This document shows positions 21,028 through 33,376 of a stretch of DNA of 64,000 nt, piece after piece (position 1 is the first letter of the stretch; each line of letters opens with the position of its first letter). The notes under the pieces are model-generated. The model saw only the letters and a program-made list of their open reading frames with translations. It searched no databases and had not been told where the DNA came from. Location: contig BCHH01000021.1 of assembly GCA_001599595.1 (NCBI GenBank), positions 180,287-244,286 on the forward strand, written 5' to 3'. The DNA comes from Beverwykella pulmonaria (Eukaryota; Ascomycota; Dothideomycetes; Pleosporales; Melanommataceae). A program made the translations under genes and the position numbers.

Positions 21028-23907
21028 CTACCTGTTTCCACGACGTCCAGGCAAGGTTGGAGGAACGGCTCGGTTGCCGTATTGGTCGGTGCCGAGTTGT
21101 TGGCGACAATCCGGGCAATACCATGACACACGTCGAGATGGTATTTCACTCTTCTTCAGATTGACGCAGGAAAGATGGAACCACTCTTTTTCGCACTAAT
21201 CACGAGCGTTAGAAGGCGCTTTAAAAAATAGAGGGAGCAGACAACTGGACTTACATTGTTGTCGCATGAGATCATCTCGCCCCAACTGTAATCATCACAG
21301 ATACAGTATTTCGGCTCGTTAGGATCGATCTCCTCGACCTCCTCCAGTGGCTCAGGCTCCTCTTCGCCCTTCTTTTTGTTCTTGCTTCCTTGTGCGCGCT
21401 TCACATTCGTAACAGTCTTTTGGCCGCCCTCTGCCAAAGTAATGTCACCCTTGGGTGGGGGCTTCTTGCGAGTACTCATACGAGTGGGCGCGGCTATTGC
21501 AGACTGGCTAAAGATACTGTGTCGGCGAAGCTCGCGTGTAGGTCTACCCGCATCATTCGGCTTGGGTTCCTCACTCTGTGCTTTGGGCGTCGGTACATGT
21601 CCTCGAGCGGAGCGTGGACGTATGGCTTGCGTGGGTGCTGGAACAGATTCTGGAGCTGGCGTTGGAGTCTTTCGTCGCTTAGCAGGCAGAGCAGGCTCGG
21701 CAGACTCAAGCGGCTGAGTGGGCGCAGGCGGGAGGGGTGGACTGGCTATTTTCGGAGCAATCGTTTCCCTACGAGGACGAGACGATGCTGCCGTCGCTGT
21801 AGGCTGAGCGGATGCCGGAATGATGGGAGAATCCTTGGGCTCGGTTGGAGAGGAGAGAGCAGGCGTGGCATGTCGACTCGGTGCCTTCGATGCTGGCTTC
21901 GCAATAATTCTGGGCGTACTCGGGCCTGCTGGTGCAAGCGGAACCTGAACAGTGGTTGTCTTTGTAGATTCGTTAGGCACTGTCACAGGATCACCCACTA
22001 CAGGCGGTACTTCAGGTGTCGGTATTGAGGGTGAAAGCGCTGCTGGTGACGTCGAGGCAGCTGGCTTCACTGCAGGCGAACGCATAACCGGTGTCGTTAT
22101 AGCAGGCGACGGCGCCGCGGGTGTTGCAGCTTGGGGCGTCAAGACTACGTTAGGTGTAGCAGCATGAGATGGAAGAGTTGCAGGTGCTGGCACAATCGGC
22201 TGTATAGACTGTAGGCGTAGGCGTTTCCGTTCAGGTGGTTTGCTCCCGCTGTCTTGTGAGGCAAGTGACGGTTCTCTCGTAGTAGCAGTTGGGGACTCAG
22301 GTGCAGGAGCGGGAGACGGATCTCGTTTGCGCTTGTTAGAGGCTTTTGCGGTCTTTTTCCTTTGCGTGACAGGTGCAACGTTGGCGACGCTGTCTGCACC
22401 AAAATCCAGCTCCTTGAGGCTTTCGGCAGCTTCCTTTATCTTTCGCGTCACATCTTCGAGCAGTTGCGCATCTTTCATAGCTTGTACGCGCTGTGACTCC
22501 CGTTTGACCTTCTTCGCTTCCTTAGCTTGATTCAACTTCATGCCTGTATTGACCGTCGCCGTATCATCTCTTACACTATCTCGCGGAGGCTCGGGGAAGG
22601 TAGGGGTAGTAGCGGATTCGGGTACTGGGGCGGGTTCCCCTTGCGCGTCTGTTTTTGGTTCTGTGTTTGCCCCTGGCGCTTCTTCTACCTCTGGTTGTGG
22701 GTCTATTGCTGGTTGTAAAGGCGCCTCCGTGACTGCCTCCGCATCTCGCATTTCGACTTCGTTTTCCTCTGCAGGCACAACTGTGGGTTTGTCTGTGGGT
22801 GGTGGTGTGGCAGCCTTTGGAGTTGCGGCCTTTTTGACAGGGGGTGCATCGAGCGGCTCGTCGAGCATTTCCTCTCCAGCAGCCTCGCACCGTGCTTTCT
22901 CTTTGTTATAGAACGTATGGCCACGTCCTTTCCTCTCGAGCTCGCGACGAATCATAGTATCGCTTGGGCGCCATATTGCGTTCTTCTTCATCTGCTTCCG
23001 AAGAACCGCCATCTCGTACTCAGTAAGCTCGAACCAAGGCGCAAATCGGCTGCCAGGCTTCGCATCCGGAGGCGGCGGAGAGAGGCGGGCGAGCGCATTG
23101 CTCGTGGATATTCCAGCAATTGAGCTGTGAACGTTGGTTCCCACTCTACCTGGTGTCCGAGCGCGCGATGGCTTCTGATGCTTAGGCCTTCCTGCCCCTG
23201 CGTCAGACTCGGTATCAGACGAGCTTGCGCTATGTATTTGTGACGCCCGGCGAATAGGCACTGTGGACTTCCGGCCGCGGTCCCTTGGTCGTGCAGCAGA
23301 GCTTGTGCCATGCCGGGCGCCATCGAAATGGAGATGAAGACGCGGAGCTTTTTCGTAGCTGCGGTTGATCGGTCGCGTAGCTTGTGGGGATACTGGGACT
23401 GGGGTAGGGTCGCGCGAAGGTGGCTGCGGCAGTGCTTGGAGCTTCCTCTTGATAATTGCCAATCGGTGGGTGTGGCGCTCGGCAACCTCGTACAGGCGGG
23501 ATGCCTCGGCGTAGGTCGACTCCCTACATCTTATAGCTTTATCGAGTGTGGCTGCGATCTCTTTGCGGAGAGCTACGGGGTCGGGCCGCTCTTTGGCAGG
23601 TATATCAGGAAGGCGGCCATAGGTCTTTGTGAGCTCGTGGATGGTCTGGGTCGCGTCGAGATATGTGCTGTCTAGGTCGCCAATGAGGCGCAGAGAGCGT
23701 AGAAGTTCCTGTCCAAAAGTCAGCACTCGACCAGAATGAAGGGGTGCAGGCCCTTGACGTACGCTTGGGAAGTACTCGCAATAGTCGAGAAAGTCGTTTA
23801 CTGTCTGGGGTCAACCACTGGGCGTTGGCACAGCATTGCATATGCACTGTACCTGTATTTTGCGCGTCGGGATTCGGCGCGGGCTGGGGGTCCAGTTCAG
23901 TCGCCAT
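21028..23907 (-). CDS. ING-family PHD-finger chromatin protein (Pho23-like)
   Basis: Four exons: 23907-23853, 23800-23763, 23708-21255 and 21195-21028, giving 904 residues; introns are 52, 54 and 59 bp. The N-terminal ING domain reads TVNDFLDYCEYFPSELLRSL, RLIGDLDSTYLDATQTIHEL (about residues 18-100). A long disordered Pro/Ala/Thr-rich and Lys-rich middle follows. The C-terminal PHD finger, EPKYCICDDYSWGEMISCDN then CEKEWFHLSCVNLK and RRVSWYCPDCR, is split by the last intron and has all eight zinc ligands (C4-H-C3). ING PHD fingers read H3K4me3 and recruit histone acetyltransferase or deacetylase complexes. The length and N-terminus suggest the Rpd3L subunit Pho23, but Yng1/Yng2 orthology cannot be excluded by eye. 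Confidence 0.9.
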
Positions 23908-24733
23908 GGCGCATCGCGGGGAGCGCTGCGGGCGAGGGATGCCAGACGGGCGCGTCGGGCAATCCAGCAGCCACGCGTCGATAAAGCTGTAGAGGAGAAT
24001 CGGGGCGGCGGAGGGAGCGGCCGGGGTGCGGCGGGACGTACGGCGGGGGAGTTGGACGCGAGGGTGATGGGGAGGTGGTGTTGTCGCAATGCCGTTGTTC
24101 TGTACGTATGGAGGGAGAGCTTGGCAGGCGTTCTCGTGAATGCTTGGCGAGTGTTGACTTCCTCACCACGTGCTCACACTACCAAGTAAGAAAAACGCCT
24201 CACCCCGCCGCAATATCACGACGCAAAGGGCCATTTTTGTCTCAGCGGTAACACAGCATTCTCTCCTGTTTCTGTGCACCTTGTCATTCTTCGTCCATGT
24301 TAGGTAGTCCATCAAACTCACTTCCAGTACGTAACACGACAGAGAGCAACAGGAATCTTATATTTGGCCTTGTAAAAATATAGTAGTATCTCTTCAGCTC
24401 AAGTGTCCGTCACTGATGCATCCCCTCAGAGACATTCCAAGTTCAGCAGCCGACGCCGAGACACTGTTTTGTTCTATAATGCTGCGGTGCGATAGCACGC
24501 AAAAGTCTCGGTAGTCTCATTCTGTCTTCTCAGCTTTCTTCTCAGCATTCTTCTTATCAGGGCGGCGGAAACCCCCAATGCTGTTTCCTTCATTTCTGCA
24601 GCGTCGTTTGCTTCCTGCCGCTTTTTGACAAACAACTCTCTCACCATCACTGCTTCGTCCTTTACAACCCTTCAATTCACAGCCTCGTTTCTCCCTGTCA
24701 CGAATACGGCATCTCGTATCTTTCACCACCACC
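23908..24733. other. Divergent promoter region, ING gene and Gfd2-like gene
   Basis: No gene was found in these 826 bases. The G+C-rich left half adjoins the ING start. The right half is CT-rich before the ATG at 24734 (context CACCACCATGG). Confidence 0.55.
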
Positions 24734-26779
24734 ATGGCTTCCGCGGCCCGTCTCGAACGCCTTCGCAAGCTTACCCGTGCCGATCTCAACGCACTACCCG
24801 ATAGACCTATCCGGCAAAAGTCGGAGGAACTCGTGAGCGATAATGAAGATGGCGGTGTCTCTTTGAACTCATCATTGGAACCCCCACGTGCAATCCCGGA
24901 GAGCAAGCAGCTTGCTCCCGAAGCTTCCCATGCTGTTCCTGAGGCTGTTCATGCTATTTCCACCGTTTCTGAACAGAATACGAAGCGCCAGTTCGTCTGG
25001 CTGCAAGGTCAACAGAGCTCATACAACTTGGGTTCTGCCCCAAAACTCTCCCCTCCGCCCACTGCCAAGCTTCCTCCAGCTACTTTTCGTAAAGGCGACC
25101 TCGTCCCAACCAGTGACCAGTTCACTCCCATCGGTGCCCTTGCCAAATATCCCTACAGCTTTGTCAATCGTGACTTGACCCAAACCCTTGCCACACATTT
25201 CTGGGATCAAGGTATGCAAATCTGACCTTAATTTTGTTTTCAACCTCTCTGATCACTAATGATTGGAAAAGGGAAATTCTGGAACCGCGAGTGGGATCTG
25301 TAAGGCACCCTTGGCCTTTTGATCAAGTTTCAACACTAACATGCTACAGATACTACGTCTGGGATGTCCAAAAGGAGAAGCCTCTGATTCTTGTGGGCGA
25401 GTCTCAGTTTCAAGACCTGCTCAAGGAGGTCAACACCATGCTCAAGCTCGGCCTCAAAATCACCGACCAGCAGCGAGAGGACGGGCTTGTCAGCCGCTTC
25501 CCTGACCACCCGCATTGTCGTCCTCGCTACCTTGGTCGATCGTACTCTAGGGAAGAATACAAAACTATGGTGCACGGTACTCCAGATGCGGCTTTCCGCG
25601 CGTCCGGAGAGCCAGTCCCACTGCCACTACCAGACAGAACACTCGATGAGTTTCATCAAATGATGGAGGAGTTGTGGGAGCTACAGAAAGGAAAGAGCAG
25701 AGAACAGAAGAATAAGAAGCAGCAAGAACGGGTGGCTAAGCAACAAGGCATGGCCAACTCCTTCAAGCGAGTACAGCGGTACCTTGGCCTTCGCCCTACC
25801 CTACAGGATGGTAAGTGATGCGTTCTTCACTACGTCTGCTAGCCCAAGCTTACTGATCAATTTAGGTTCTTCTCTGCAGGGTATGCTTGCCGCTATCGAC
25901 CCCTCTACTCCCGCCCCTTTTTCCTTTGACCGCTCAGTAGTCTTTGTATGCGCAGACGTTGAGTCTTATGAGAGGGCACACGACAAGATCACTGAGGTTG
26001 GCATTGCAACCTTGGACACCCGCGACCTTGTAGGCGTTGCGCCGGGCAAGGACGGAGAGAACTGGAGGTCAAAGATCCGCGCGCGACACTTCCGCATCAA
26101 AGAATACATGCACTTAAGGAACAGTGAGTTCGTTAGTGGATGTCCCGAACGCTTCGATTTTGGAACATCGGAAATTTGTCGTCTGGAAGATGCTGCAACG
26201 CAAATCGGGGCTTGCTTCGAACCACCCTTCTGTGCTCTTCCCCAAGGAGGATCTGAGGCATCGATCGTCACCAAGATGGCAAACATGGACCTCATAGAGC
26301 AGCGAAACATCATCTTCCTCGGCCACGACACCCTTTCGGACGTCAGGTATCTCCAGAAACTTGGCTTTAATCCTTTGAACCTCCCAAACCTCCTCGAGCT
26401 GCAGGATACGGCGATCATGTATCGTGTCTGGAGGCGTGAACCGAATCCGACCAATTTGGGCAAGATTCTCTACGACTTTGATATTGCTGGATTCAACCTG
26501 CACAACGCAGGCAACGATGCTGTATTCACAGTCCAGTCTATGCTAGCGATCTGCGTGCGTGAGGCCACAATTCGAGGAACTCCTGAATTCGAGACCATGC
26601 ACAACGAGAATATGGCTGCCCGACTCGCCATCCTTACGGAAGAAGCTCAACAGAGCGTGAAAGACGATGCAGGGAGCTGGGACGATGGCGACGATAAAAA
26701 CGACGGTGGCGCTCCAGAAGGCATCATCATCAAGGAGCAACCACCACCACCGCCGATGCCGAGCCCTGCAAAATTTTAA
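24734..26779 (+). CDS. Gfd2/YDR514C-like protein with DEDDh exonuclease fold
   Basis: Four exons: 24734-25211, 25272-25299, 25350-25810 and 25866-26779, giving 626 residues. Exon 2 is only 28 bp, spelling GKFWNREWDL across its junctions. The C-terminal half carries a DEDDh nuclease fold: VVFVCADVESYE (DxE, Exo I), TEVGIATLDT, the family signature IRARHFRIKEYMHLRNSEFV, FLGHDTLSDVRYL (Exo II Asp) and FNLHNAGNDAVFT (HxxxxD, Exo III). All catalytic positions appear present, so 3'-5' exonuclease activity on RNA or DNA is likely though untested. Yeast Gfd2 is linked to mRNA export (Dbp5). Neurospora QIP has a similar fold. The current stop follows a Pro-rich PPPPPMPSPAKF, but coding-like sequence continues in frame beyond it (next entry). 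Confidence 0.85.
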
Positions 26780-27157
26780 ATCAGGAGCAACGGTGCTGTC
26801 AGCTTCGATGCTCCGAGCCCAGCCCATAGCCATGGACGAGGCCGTGATCAAGGTTTCAGTCATGCAAATACATTCTCGACCGCTGGGAATGGGGTTCAAC
26901 CTCGGGATGGATATGCAAACCCTGATAACTATCGTGGTGGCTCAAGCGTCGGGTACTGACATCGAGGACGTACACGTTTCTAGTCTGCAGCGCGTAACTA
27001 TAACCGCGGTGACCGTGGTCTCAGTCGTAGCCGCGGCGTTGGACGCGGTTCTCCTCCTGAGAGTCGCCCTGTGACCCGTGCGGGTAGCGATGGTGGATGG
27101 ATTCCCTCCCAGCATCAAGTCCAATACAATATCATCACTCGTAACGACGTCTATTGA
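26780..27157 (+). pseudogene. In-frame RGG-rich extension after the Gfd2-like stop
   Basis: Reading on in the same frame past TAA (26777-26779) gives SFDAPSPAHSHGRGRDQGFS, DGYANPDNYRGGSSVGY, then TGA (26957-26959), HRGRTRF, TAG (26981-26983), then ARNYNRGDRGLSRSRGVGRG, and a final TGA at 27155-27157. Gly/Arg/Ser-rich composition over 378 bases in one frame is not expected of a 3' UTR. It is probably a decayed RNA-binding RGG tail. Simple introns that remove the stops in phase were looked for; the only phase-correct one found, about 36 bp around the TGA and TAG, has a poor GTCGGG donor. Confidence 0.6.
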
Positions 27158-28002
27158 GTGTCCACTAGGAACGGAGGTGGTGTCGAGAGTTATGATCTCA
27201 GGTGGAAAAAGGTACATCATTGGGGAATTTTGATTTTCTTTACTTCGGTTCCAGGGCCTTGCATGGATATATTCGGAGGGACTAGCATGCATCTTGTGGA
27301 GTTTTCGCTCTACGTGGATGATATTGTGTTTCACGATCGTAGCGGTTTCTCTTTGACGCCCTCCAGCAGCATGGCATGATCGTGTACGGAAGGTGTACCA
27401 GTATGGTGCATTGGGTAATGTTTCGATTTTCCCATCCATCATTTAGAACATGTGTAACTGCTCAAAAGACATTTTCCATGTGCACATTTGCGGGTGATAT
27501 AAGATGCCATAGATGAGTTAATGCAAGATAACAACAAAGAGGGGGTTCCTCCACCAGAAGTGTCCCATGGTGTGAATGGCTGAGTTTGCTGTGCTTGTCT
27601 TTGAAGATGAGCTGGGCATGAATTTGTGTGTCCGACACTTGTAAACGTTGGAGCACGAACTTCATCAACTTTGCAATTGCACCACTCTGTCCACTTCCAG
27701 GCTTGAGCCACCTCTTTCTTGCGTGTATCAGTCGTGCTAGGAGAATCTTCATTATTTGCACATCAATGAGCTGCACTTGCGCTCTTTAACCCGTACCAAT
27801 GACGATGCCAAGCATGCAGCTCAAGTGCGATCGGCCCGATGTCAAAATTCAACCTCAAAAGCTTCTCTCCCCACAACTCACTAGCACTCTCGCATTTCCA
27901 TGCTTTACACGAATCTTCAAATATTAGGACGGCTTGCTGCTGTCAATGGTGACATCTAATATCAATCATTCTTTGTAGAATCGTTAGAGAGCCTCCTTCG
28001 TT
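27158..28002. other. Intergenic
   Basis: No gene could be supported. The right end should contain the promoter of the borate/bicarbonate transporter gene. Confidence 0.45.
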
Positions 28003-30357
28003 ATGGCTCCAGCAGAGACCTTGACCGTCCCCACGCAACGCCACGGCATCTCCATGCACGTGTCTTCCTCTCCGAATAGATCGAAGAAGTCATGGCAGTC
28101 CAGTATGCCCTTTACGTCGTCGAAAAGCCGGCATGCGCAGAGCGAAGGCCGCTTGAGTCGCCCAAATGCTCATCAGTCCACGCGCTCCGTCGGTTCGAAG
28201 AAGGATAAATGGTGGAAGACACAATTATTTAGGGGCATGATCAATGACATTAGGAGGAGGGCGCCGTTTTATTGGAGCGACTGGGAAGATGCGTGGGATT
28301 ATAGAGTGGTGCCGGCGACTGTCTATATGTATTTTGCGAAGTATGTTCAATATCATTGTCTACACCATACCTCATTTCTTGGCCTCTAGCTATGAACACA
28401 CTACAACCAGACACCTCGCAATGCTTCCTCTTTTGCGTCTAGCTCAATTCTTCGAGATCAGGCGTATTGGATGCTCAGTTGATGACTAATCAACTGTAGC
28501 ATTCTGCCAGCTCTAGCCTTCTCGCTCGACATGTTTACAAAGACAGATCAGAGCTTTGGCGTCAATGAGGTGCTTTTGGCTTCCGTTCTCGGCGCCGTTG
28601 TGTTTTCGCTATTTGCGGCTCAGCCCTTAGTCATCGTCGGGGTCACAGGTACGTTACTCTCTACCACGAGAATCAATGCTTACTTCAGAAGGTCCCATTA
28701 CAGTCTTCAACTACACTGTCTACAGCCTCATCACGCCCCGCGGCACCAACTATTTTGCCTTTATGGCTTGGATCGGAATTTGGAGCTTGATCATGCACTG
28801 GATTCTGGCTATAACCAACTCCTGCAATGGCCTGAAGTACGTGACGCGGTTCTCCTGCGACATCTTCGGGTTCTATGGTACGTCCCACGGAGTACGAAGT
28901 CCATGTCTTGTCACGAAGTTCGTAGAGCCTTAAAGTCTATATAAGATGCCTAACCGGGGTGTTCTAGACCTTAACAGGCTAACTCAGAAGTACCCCTTTC
29001 TTGCTCTCTACCCTACCTACACTTCGAAGAATGACACTGATTTTGTCCCTCTAAACTGACAGTTGCATTCATATACTTGCAAAAGGGCATACAGGTACTC
29101 ACTTGCCAATGGGAGGTCAGCGATACCTCTGCATATCTCTCCATTGCGATCTCTCTGCTCGTGTTGATGGTTGCATACATTTGCGGCATCGTAGGCCATT
29201 CAACGCTCTTCCAGCGCCACATACGCAAGTTCGTCGAAGACTACGGGACGCCCTTAACAGTCATCTTCTTCACAGGCTTCGTGCACATTGGCAAGATGCG
29301 AAACATAGAGCTCCTCGCTCTTCCAACCTCGAGAGCTTTCTTCCCCACTGCCGACCGCGGCTGGTTCATCCATTTTTGGGATATATCCGTTGGCGATGTG
29401 TTTTTAGCCATCCCTTTCGCAATCATCCTCACTATTCTGTTCTGGTTCGACCACAACGTCTCATCCCTGATCGCACAGGGCACCGAGTTCCCGCTCAAAA
29501 AACCGGCGGGCTTCCACTGGGATATCTTCCTCCTAGGCCTCACAACCGGTATATCGGGTCTCTTGGGGATCCCCTTCCCAAATGGCCTGATACCGCAAGC
29601 TCCCTTCCACACTAACGCTCTCTGCGTTACGAGGACAATCTCCGACTCCGACGCTGAAACGAACAAAGGCCACACGCGCAAAATAACAGACCACGTCGTC
29701 GAGCAGCGAGTTTCGAACCTCGCCCAGGGACTGCTAACGCTTGGAACAATGTCCGGACCTCTTCTCATTGTTATCCATCTGATTCCGCAGGCCGTGCTCG
29801 CGGGCTTATTCTTCGTTATGGGCATCCAGGCCCTGGAAGCCAACGGGATTACCACAAAACTGCTCTTTTTAGCCAAGGATAGACATTTAACCCCACGCTC
29901 GGATCCTCTGACTCGAATCAAGCGGAGATCCGCGATATGGGTCTTCGTCGCGCTAGAGTTGGTGGGCTTCGGGGCCACATTCGCCATCACACAGACGGTG
30001 GCCGCTATCGGCTTCCCCGTCTTCATCTTACTCTACATTCCGCTCCGCACGTTCGCGCTGCCGAAATGGTTCACGCCCAAGGAGCTTAGTTTGCTTGATG
30101 CGCCGACCGCGAGCCCGTTTACCATGGAGAGCGTGGGCGGGAATCATGGGGAGACGGTCGATGTAGGGATAGCGGGGTTTGGGGAGGAGGTTCTGGATGA
30201 GAGTGATGAGGCGGAAAGGGGGGAGGTGGGTAGTTTGGATATTAAGAAGGAGGGGTTTGAGACTGAGGGGGGTAAGGGAAATGGGGAGGGCCCGAGTCTC
30301 AGGAGGAGGAGTTTCGGGAGGGAGGAGGAGATTGAGCTGGGCGTGATGAGGGCGTAA
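28003..30357 (+). CDS. SLC4-type borate/bicarbonate transporter (Bor1-like)
   Basis: Four exons: 28003-28340, 28500-28648, 28692-28877 and 29063-30357, giving 655 residues. The N-terminal 80 residues are basic and cytosolic. The membrane domain starts near YWSDWEDAWDYRVVPATVYM and includes the family signatures QPLVIVGVTGPITVFNYTVY, HWDIFLLGLTTGISGLLGIP and LPNGLIPQAPFHTNAL-like text. It has about ten or more hydrophobic spans to around residue 560. The acidic C-terminal tail faces the cytosol. Fungal Bor1 exports borate at the plasma membrane or vacuole; anion-exchanger relatives carry bicarbonate. The third exon start was set at GPITVF by conservation. The cargo is inferred from family only. 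Confidence 0.93.
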
Positions 30358-30743
30358 AATGGAACGCGTGTGAGGTGTGACGGTGCCACTGCAGGACTGT
30401 ATGTGAGGGCACATATCAAGTCGAGCGCGAGGAAGATGCTGGTCTAGAAGCCATCCTATTGGATGTGCAAATGCGTGAGGATGGGAATAGTTTCCGAAAC
30501 TAAAACACGTCGATATCATCTTATCCCTAGTGGGTGCCGAGCGCAAAGTTTCCGTCAGGGATGAGTTCTTTATCATTACCCGTTCTGCTGTTGAATGAGC
30601 ACAGTTGAACTCGCGAGCCTCGCTTATGAGCTACGGGGCAACCTTAAACAAACGCTTGCAACACTGTTCATTAGGTCATATATCAGCAAGATCGAACACA
30701 TGCCGCAGCCACAAATGCTTTCATAATCTCATCACCAACACCT
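30358..30743. other. Intergenic between convergent genes
   Basis: This is only 386 bases, the 3' ends of the transporter gene (plus) and the oxidoreductase gene (minus). No other signal was seen. Confidence 0.6.
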
Positions 30744-32111
30744 TCACATAAACTTCCTAGGGTCTAGACTCCCCACCTCCGCACTCCTAACCTTTCCCTC
30801 CCATACCAATTCACTCAGCACCTTTCCCGTGCCCGGCGCATTCTGGATCCCCCAACACGTATGCCCGGCCCCCATCAAAACACCCTTAATACCCGTTTCG
30901 CCCACCAACGGGCCCCCACCCCTCCCACTCACATTCGGCAAATAGCACGCCTGTCTCGCCGTAACCTCCCCATCCCTCAGCTCCTCACTAACACTCCCCA
31001 CCTGATCGACGATATCCTGGCACCGCGCGAGATCGACTTCGACATCGGCGGTAGTAGATGGCAAGGGGACGAGCGTGTCGCCTTCGCCGCAGGCATAGAC
31101 GGAGTTGTTGGGCCGGGCGTAGATCTCTGGTGTTACTGTTTGGCGTCTCTTATTGCCTTTTGAGGAGGGAAGGTCGATGGCTGTGAAGAGGGCGTAGGCG
31201 GACACGGGGCGCGAGGGGGTTATGACGACGGAGTGTGCGCGGAGAGCCTCAATTGGCGCGCTGGGCCAGACTCTTTGCGTCCAGGGTCCCGCGGTTAGTA
31301 TCACGGTATCGGCTTCTAAATTGACTTCTTCGTTTGAACTGTTGTCTTTCGACTTGTAAGTAACACCCGCTACAGCGCCGTCGCGCTGGTTAATCGACGT
31401 TGCCATCCCATAGACGATCTTGACGCCTTTCTCTTCCGATAATGCGGCCATGGAGGTTGTAAACTGGTAGGGGTGCACTTGAGCTGTTGTCGTTGGGTCG
31501 CCCATGGATTCGTACGCCGTGATGCTTTCAGGAGTTATCCAGTCCAGGTCCGAGGGAACGTTGGCGGCGCGGAGGAGAGCTGTGGCTTTCGCAGAGCGTT
31601 TTTGCAGAGACACTGAGTCGAGCTTAGACGAGGGCTTAGACTGGGATTTAAGTTGGCCTGTGGCTTCTATTTGGCCACAGTGGAGGGCGCGGTAGCCCCA
31701 GCGTTCTGCGCCGTTGTGTTTCTCCGCGAGCTGTGAGATTATCAGTATGTCAAGATATCCAGTGCAGAGTATGAAACGAGAGGGAAAAGTGCTTCAAAAC
31801 AGCCCTCTTTCATATCTTGTCTAGTAATAACGCAAAGTGCACTCCAAGCCTCGAGAACAAGAAAACCACTCACTCACCTCCCTATGCAGCTGATAGCTCA
31901 GAGGAACGATACACCTAGGATACGCCCAAAGCGCCAACAAGCCCCCCGCCTTCCCGGACGCGCCCCCCGCAATCTCCGTCGCTTCCAGTAGCGTAATCCT
32001 ATCTCTTTCTCGGTCAAACCTCTCATGATGGGACAAGAAGTATGCGGTGGAGCTGCCGATGATGCCGCCACCTACTATGACGATGTTCTTGGGCGGTGTT
32101 TCTGTGGACAT
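30744..32111 (-). CDS. FAD-dependent oxidoreductase, DAO family (Tda3-like)
   Basis: Two exons, 32111-31878 and 31730-30744, with a 147-bp intron, giving 406 residues. The N-terminus has the dinucleotide-binding motif NIVIVGGGIIGSSTAYFLS (GxGxxG, residues 8-26), then LLEATEIAGGASGKAGG, as in glycine/D-amino-acid-oxidase-like proteins. The C-terminal FAD segment is GVLMGAGHTCWGIQNAPGTG. This arrangement is closest to yeast Tda3, a putative FAD oxidoreductase linked to endosome-to-Golgi traffic, rather than to true D-amino-acid oxidases. The substrate is unknown. The start at 32111 was preferred over an in-frame upstream region with no supporting similarity. Confidence 0.87.
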
Positions 32112-32389
32112 GGCGGATCGTAGTGAACGGTGGATATGAAGGAATTTTTTGGAAGCATAAAATGAGGGTTTGCGTTGCCGTTTGGGCGAGATGTAGATAT
32201 GGATGTGGCGCAAAACGTCCGTAAAACTTCTGCAGCCTTATCTTGGCTGCAGGAGTGGGAACGACGTCGTCATCCATGCGAAACACTTTTTCCATATAAA
32301 CCTCTTTGCATACCTATGAATTACGTTCAGATAAGTACTACATAACATAACACACTACAAGAAATACCATCGGACAAACACCCCCCAAC

Positions 32390-33376
32390 CTAAAAGTCAC
32401 CCCCAAAGTCACCGCCATCCCCTCCAAAGTCTCCTCCATCTCCTCCTCCATAGTCCCCCCCATCTCCACCATAATCTCCCCCATCTGCCAGCGCACCACC
32501 CAGCAACGCGCCTCCGAGAAGACCACCACCAACGCCCAATGCAGCCGCACCAGCCATACCCATGCCCGGTTTCTTCCCAGGCTGCGCATGCATAGCCTGC
32601 TGCCCATATCCTTGTTGTCCATACCCTTGCTGTCCATACCCTTGCTGTCCATACCCCGGCTGACCACCATAATACGGTGCTTGCTGCCCATACGCCTGCT
32701 GCTGCGGATACCCATGTGGCTTCGATGAACCCCCGCCCGACGCCTTGCTTAGCAACTTCCCAAGCAACCCCCCTTTCGCCTTGCCTTTATCCTGCGATTT
32801 CGGATCCGTATAGGGACTCTGATTCTGGTACGGACTCTGTCCATATTGCTGCTGCTGTCCATATGCGTAATCCTGAGGCGGCCCTTGCTGCTGCGCATAG
32901 TAAGCGCTGGCCGATCCTCTATCCTCAGTGGTAGAAGATGAATGCAGTCCTGCTTTCGCGTTCTCTTCATCCTGTAGCTGTCTCGCCAGTCTCTCATCCT
33001 CACTCATATCCTGCGACTTCTTATCGCTCCCTAACCCGCTCTTTTCAGACGTGGGTATGGCACCGGATGCGGGCGGGGCGTACGAAGGTGGTGCGTCGGT
33101 GGCGGGGCCTTCGCCGGGTGGGTACACGGGCGAGGTGGGTTTGTCCCATTGCGATTTCTTGGTGTAGATGTTTACGAAGAACCATTCGCTGTATTGGTCT
33201 TCGTCAAATTGTTAGCATTCATGAAAGCAGACTTGCGCATGTACACGCAACGCACCATTCCACACAGCTTTCCATCCCTCAGGCAGCTTGGGAGGTGGTG
33301 GTCCCTAAATGTATGAGCAGTATTCCCAGGGTTCCAAACAGAGATGAAATACCGCAGGAGGCGCGAAATCGGACAT
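32390..33376 (-). CDS. WW-domain protein with Gln/Gly/Tyr-rich tail
   Basis: Three exons: 33376-33353, 33304-33256 and 33198-32390, giving 293 residues; exon 1 is only 24 bp (MSDFAPPA). A WW domain spans residues about 9-45 ([29 protein letters not shown]), with the two Trp and the final Pro present, so Pro-rich ligand binding is expected. After a charged stretch ([17 protein letters not shown]) comes a prion-like tail with four GYGQQ repeats, then a Gly/Ala hydrophobic stretch ([20 protein letters not shown]), and a C-terminus of GGD(Y/F)GG repeats. The layout recalls fungal WW-domain proteins of unknown role. Phase separation or aggregation is an inference from composition. Confidence 0.88.

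Noticed and set aside
21376..22911. Long plus-strand frames opposite the ING gene
   Set aside because: The minus strand has spliced ING and PHD motifs; the plus frames are Ala/Gly/Ser-rich shadows of its disordered middle.
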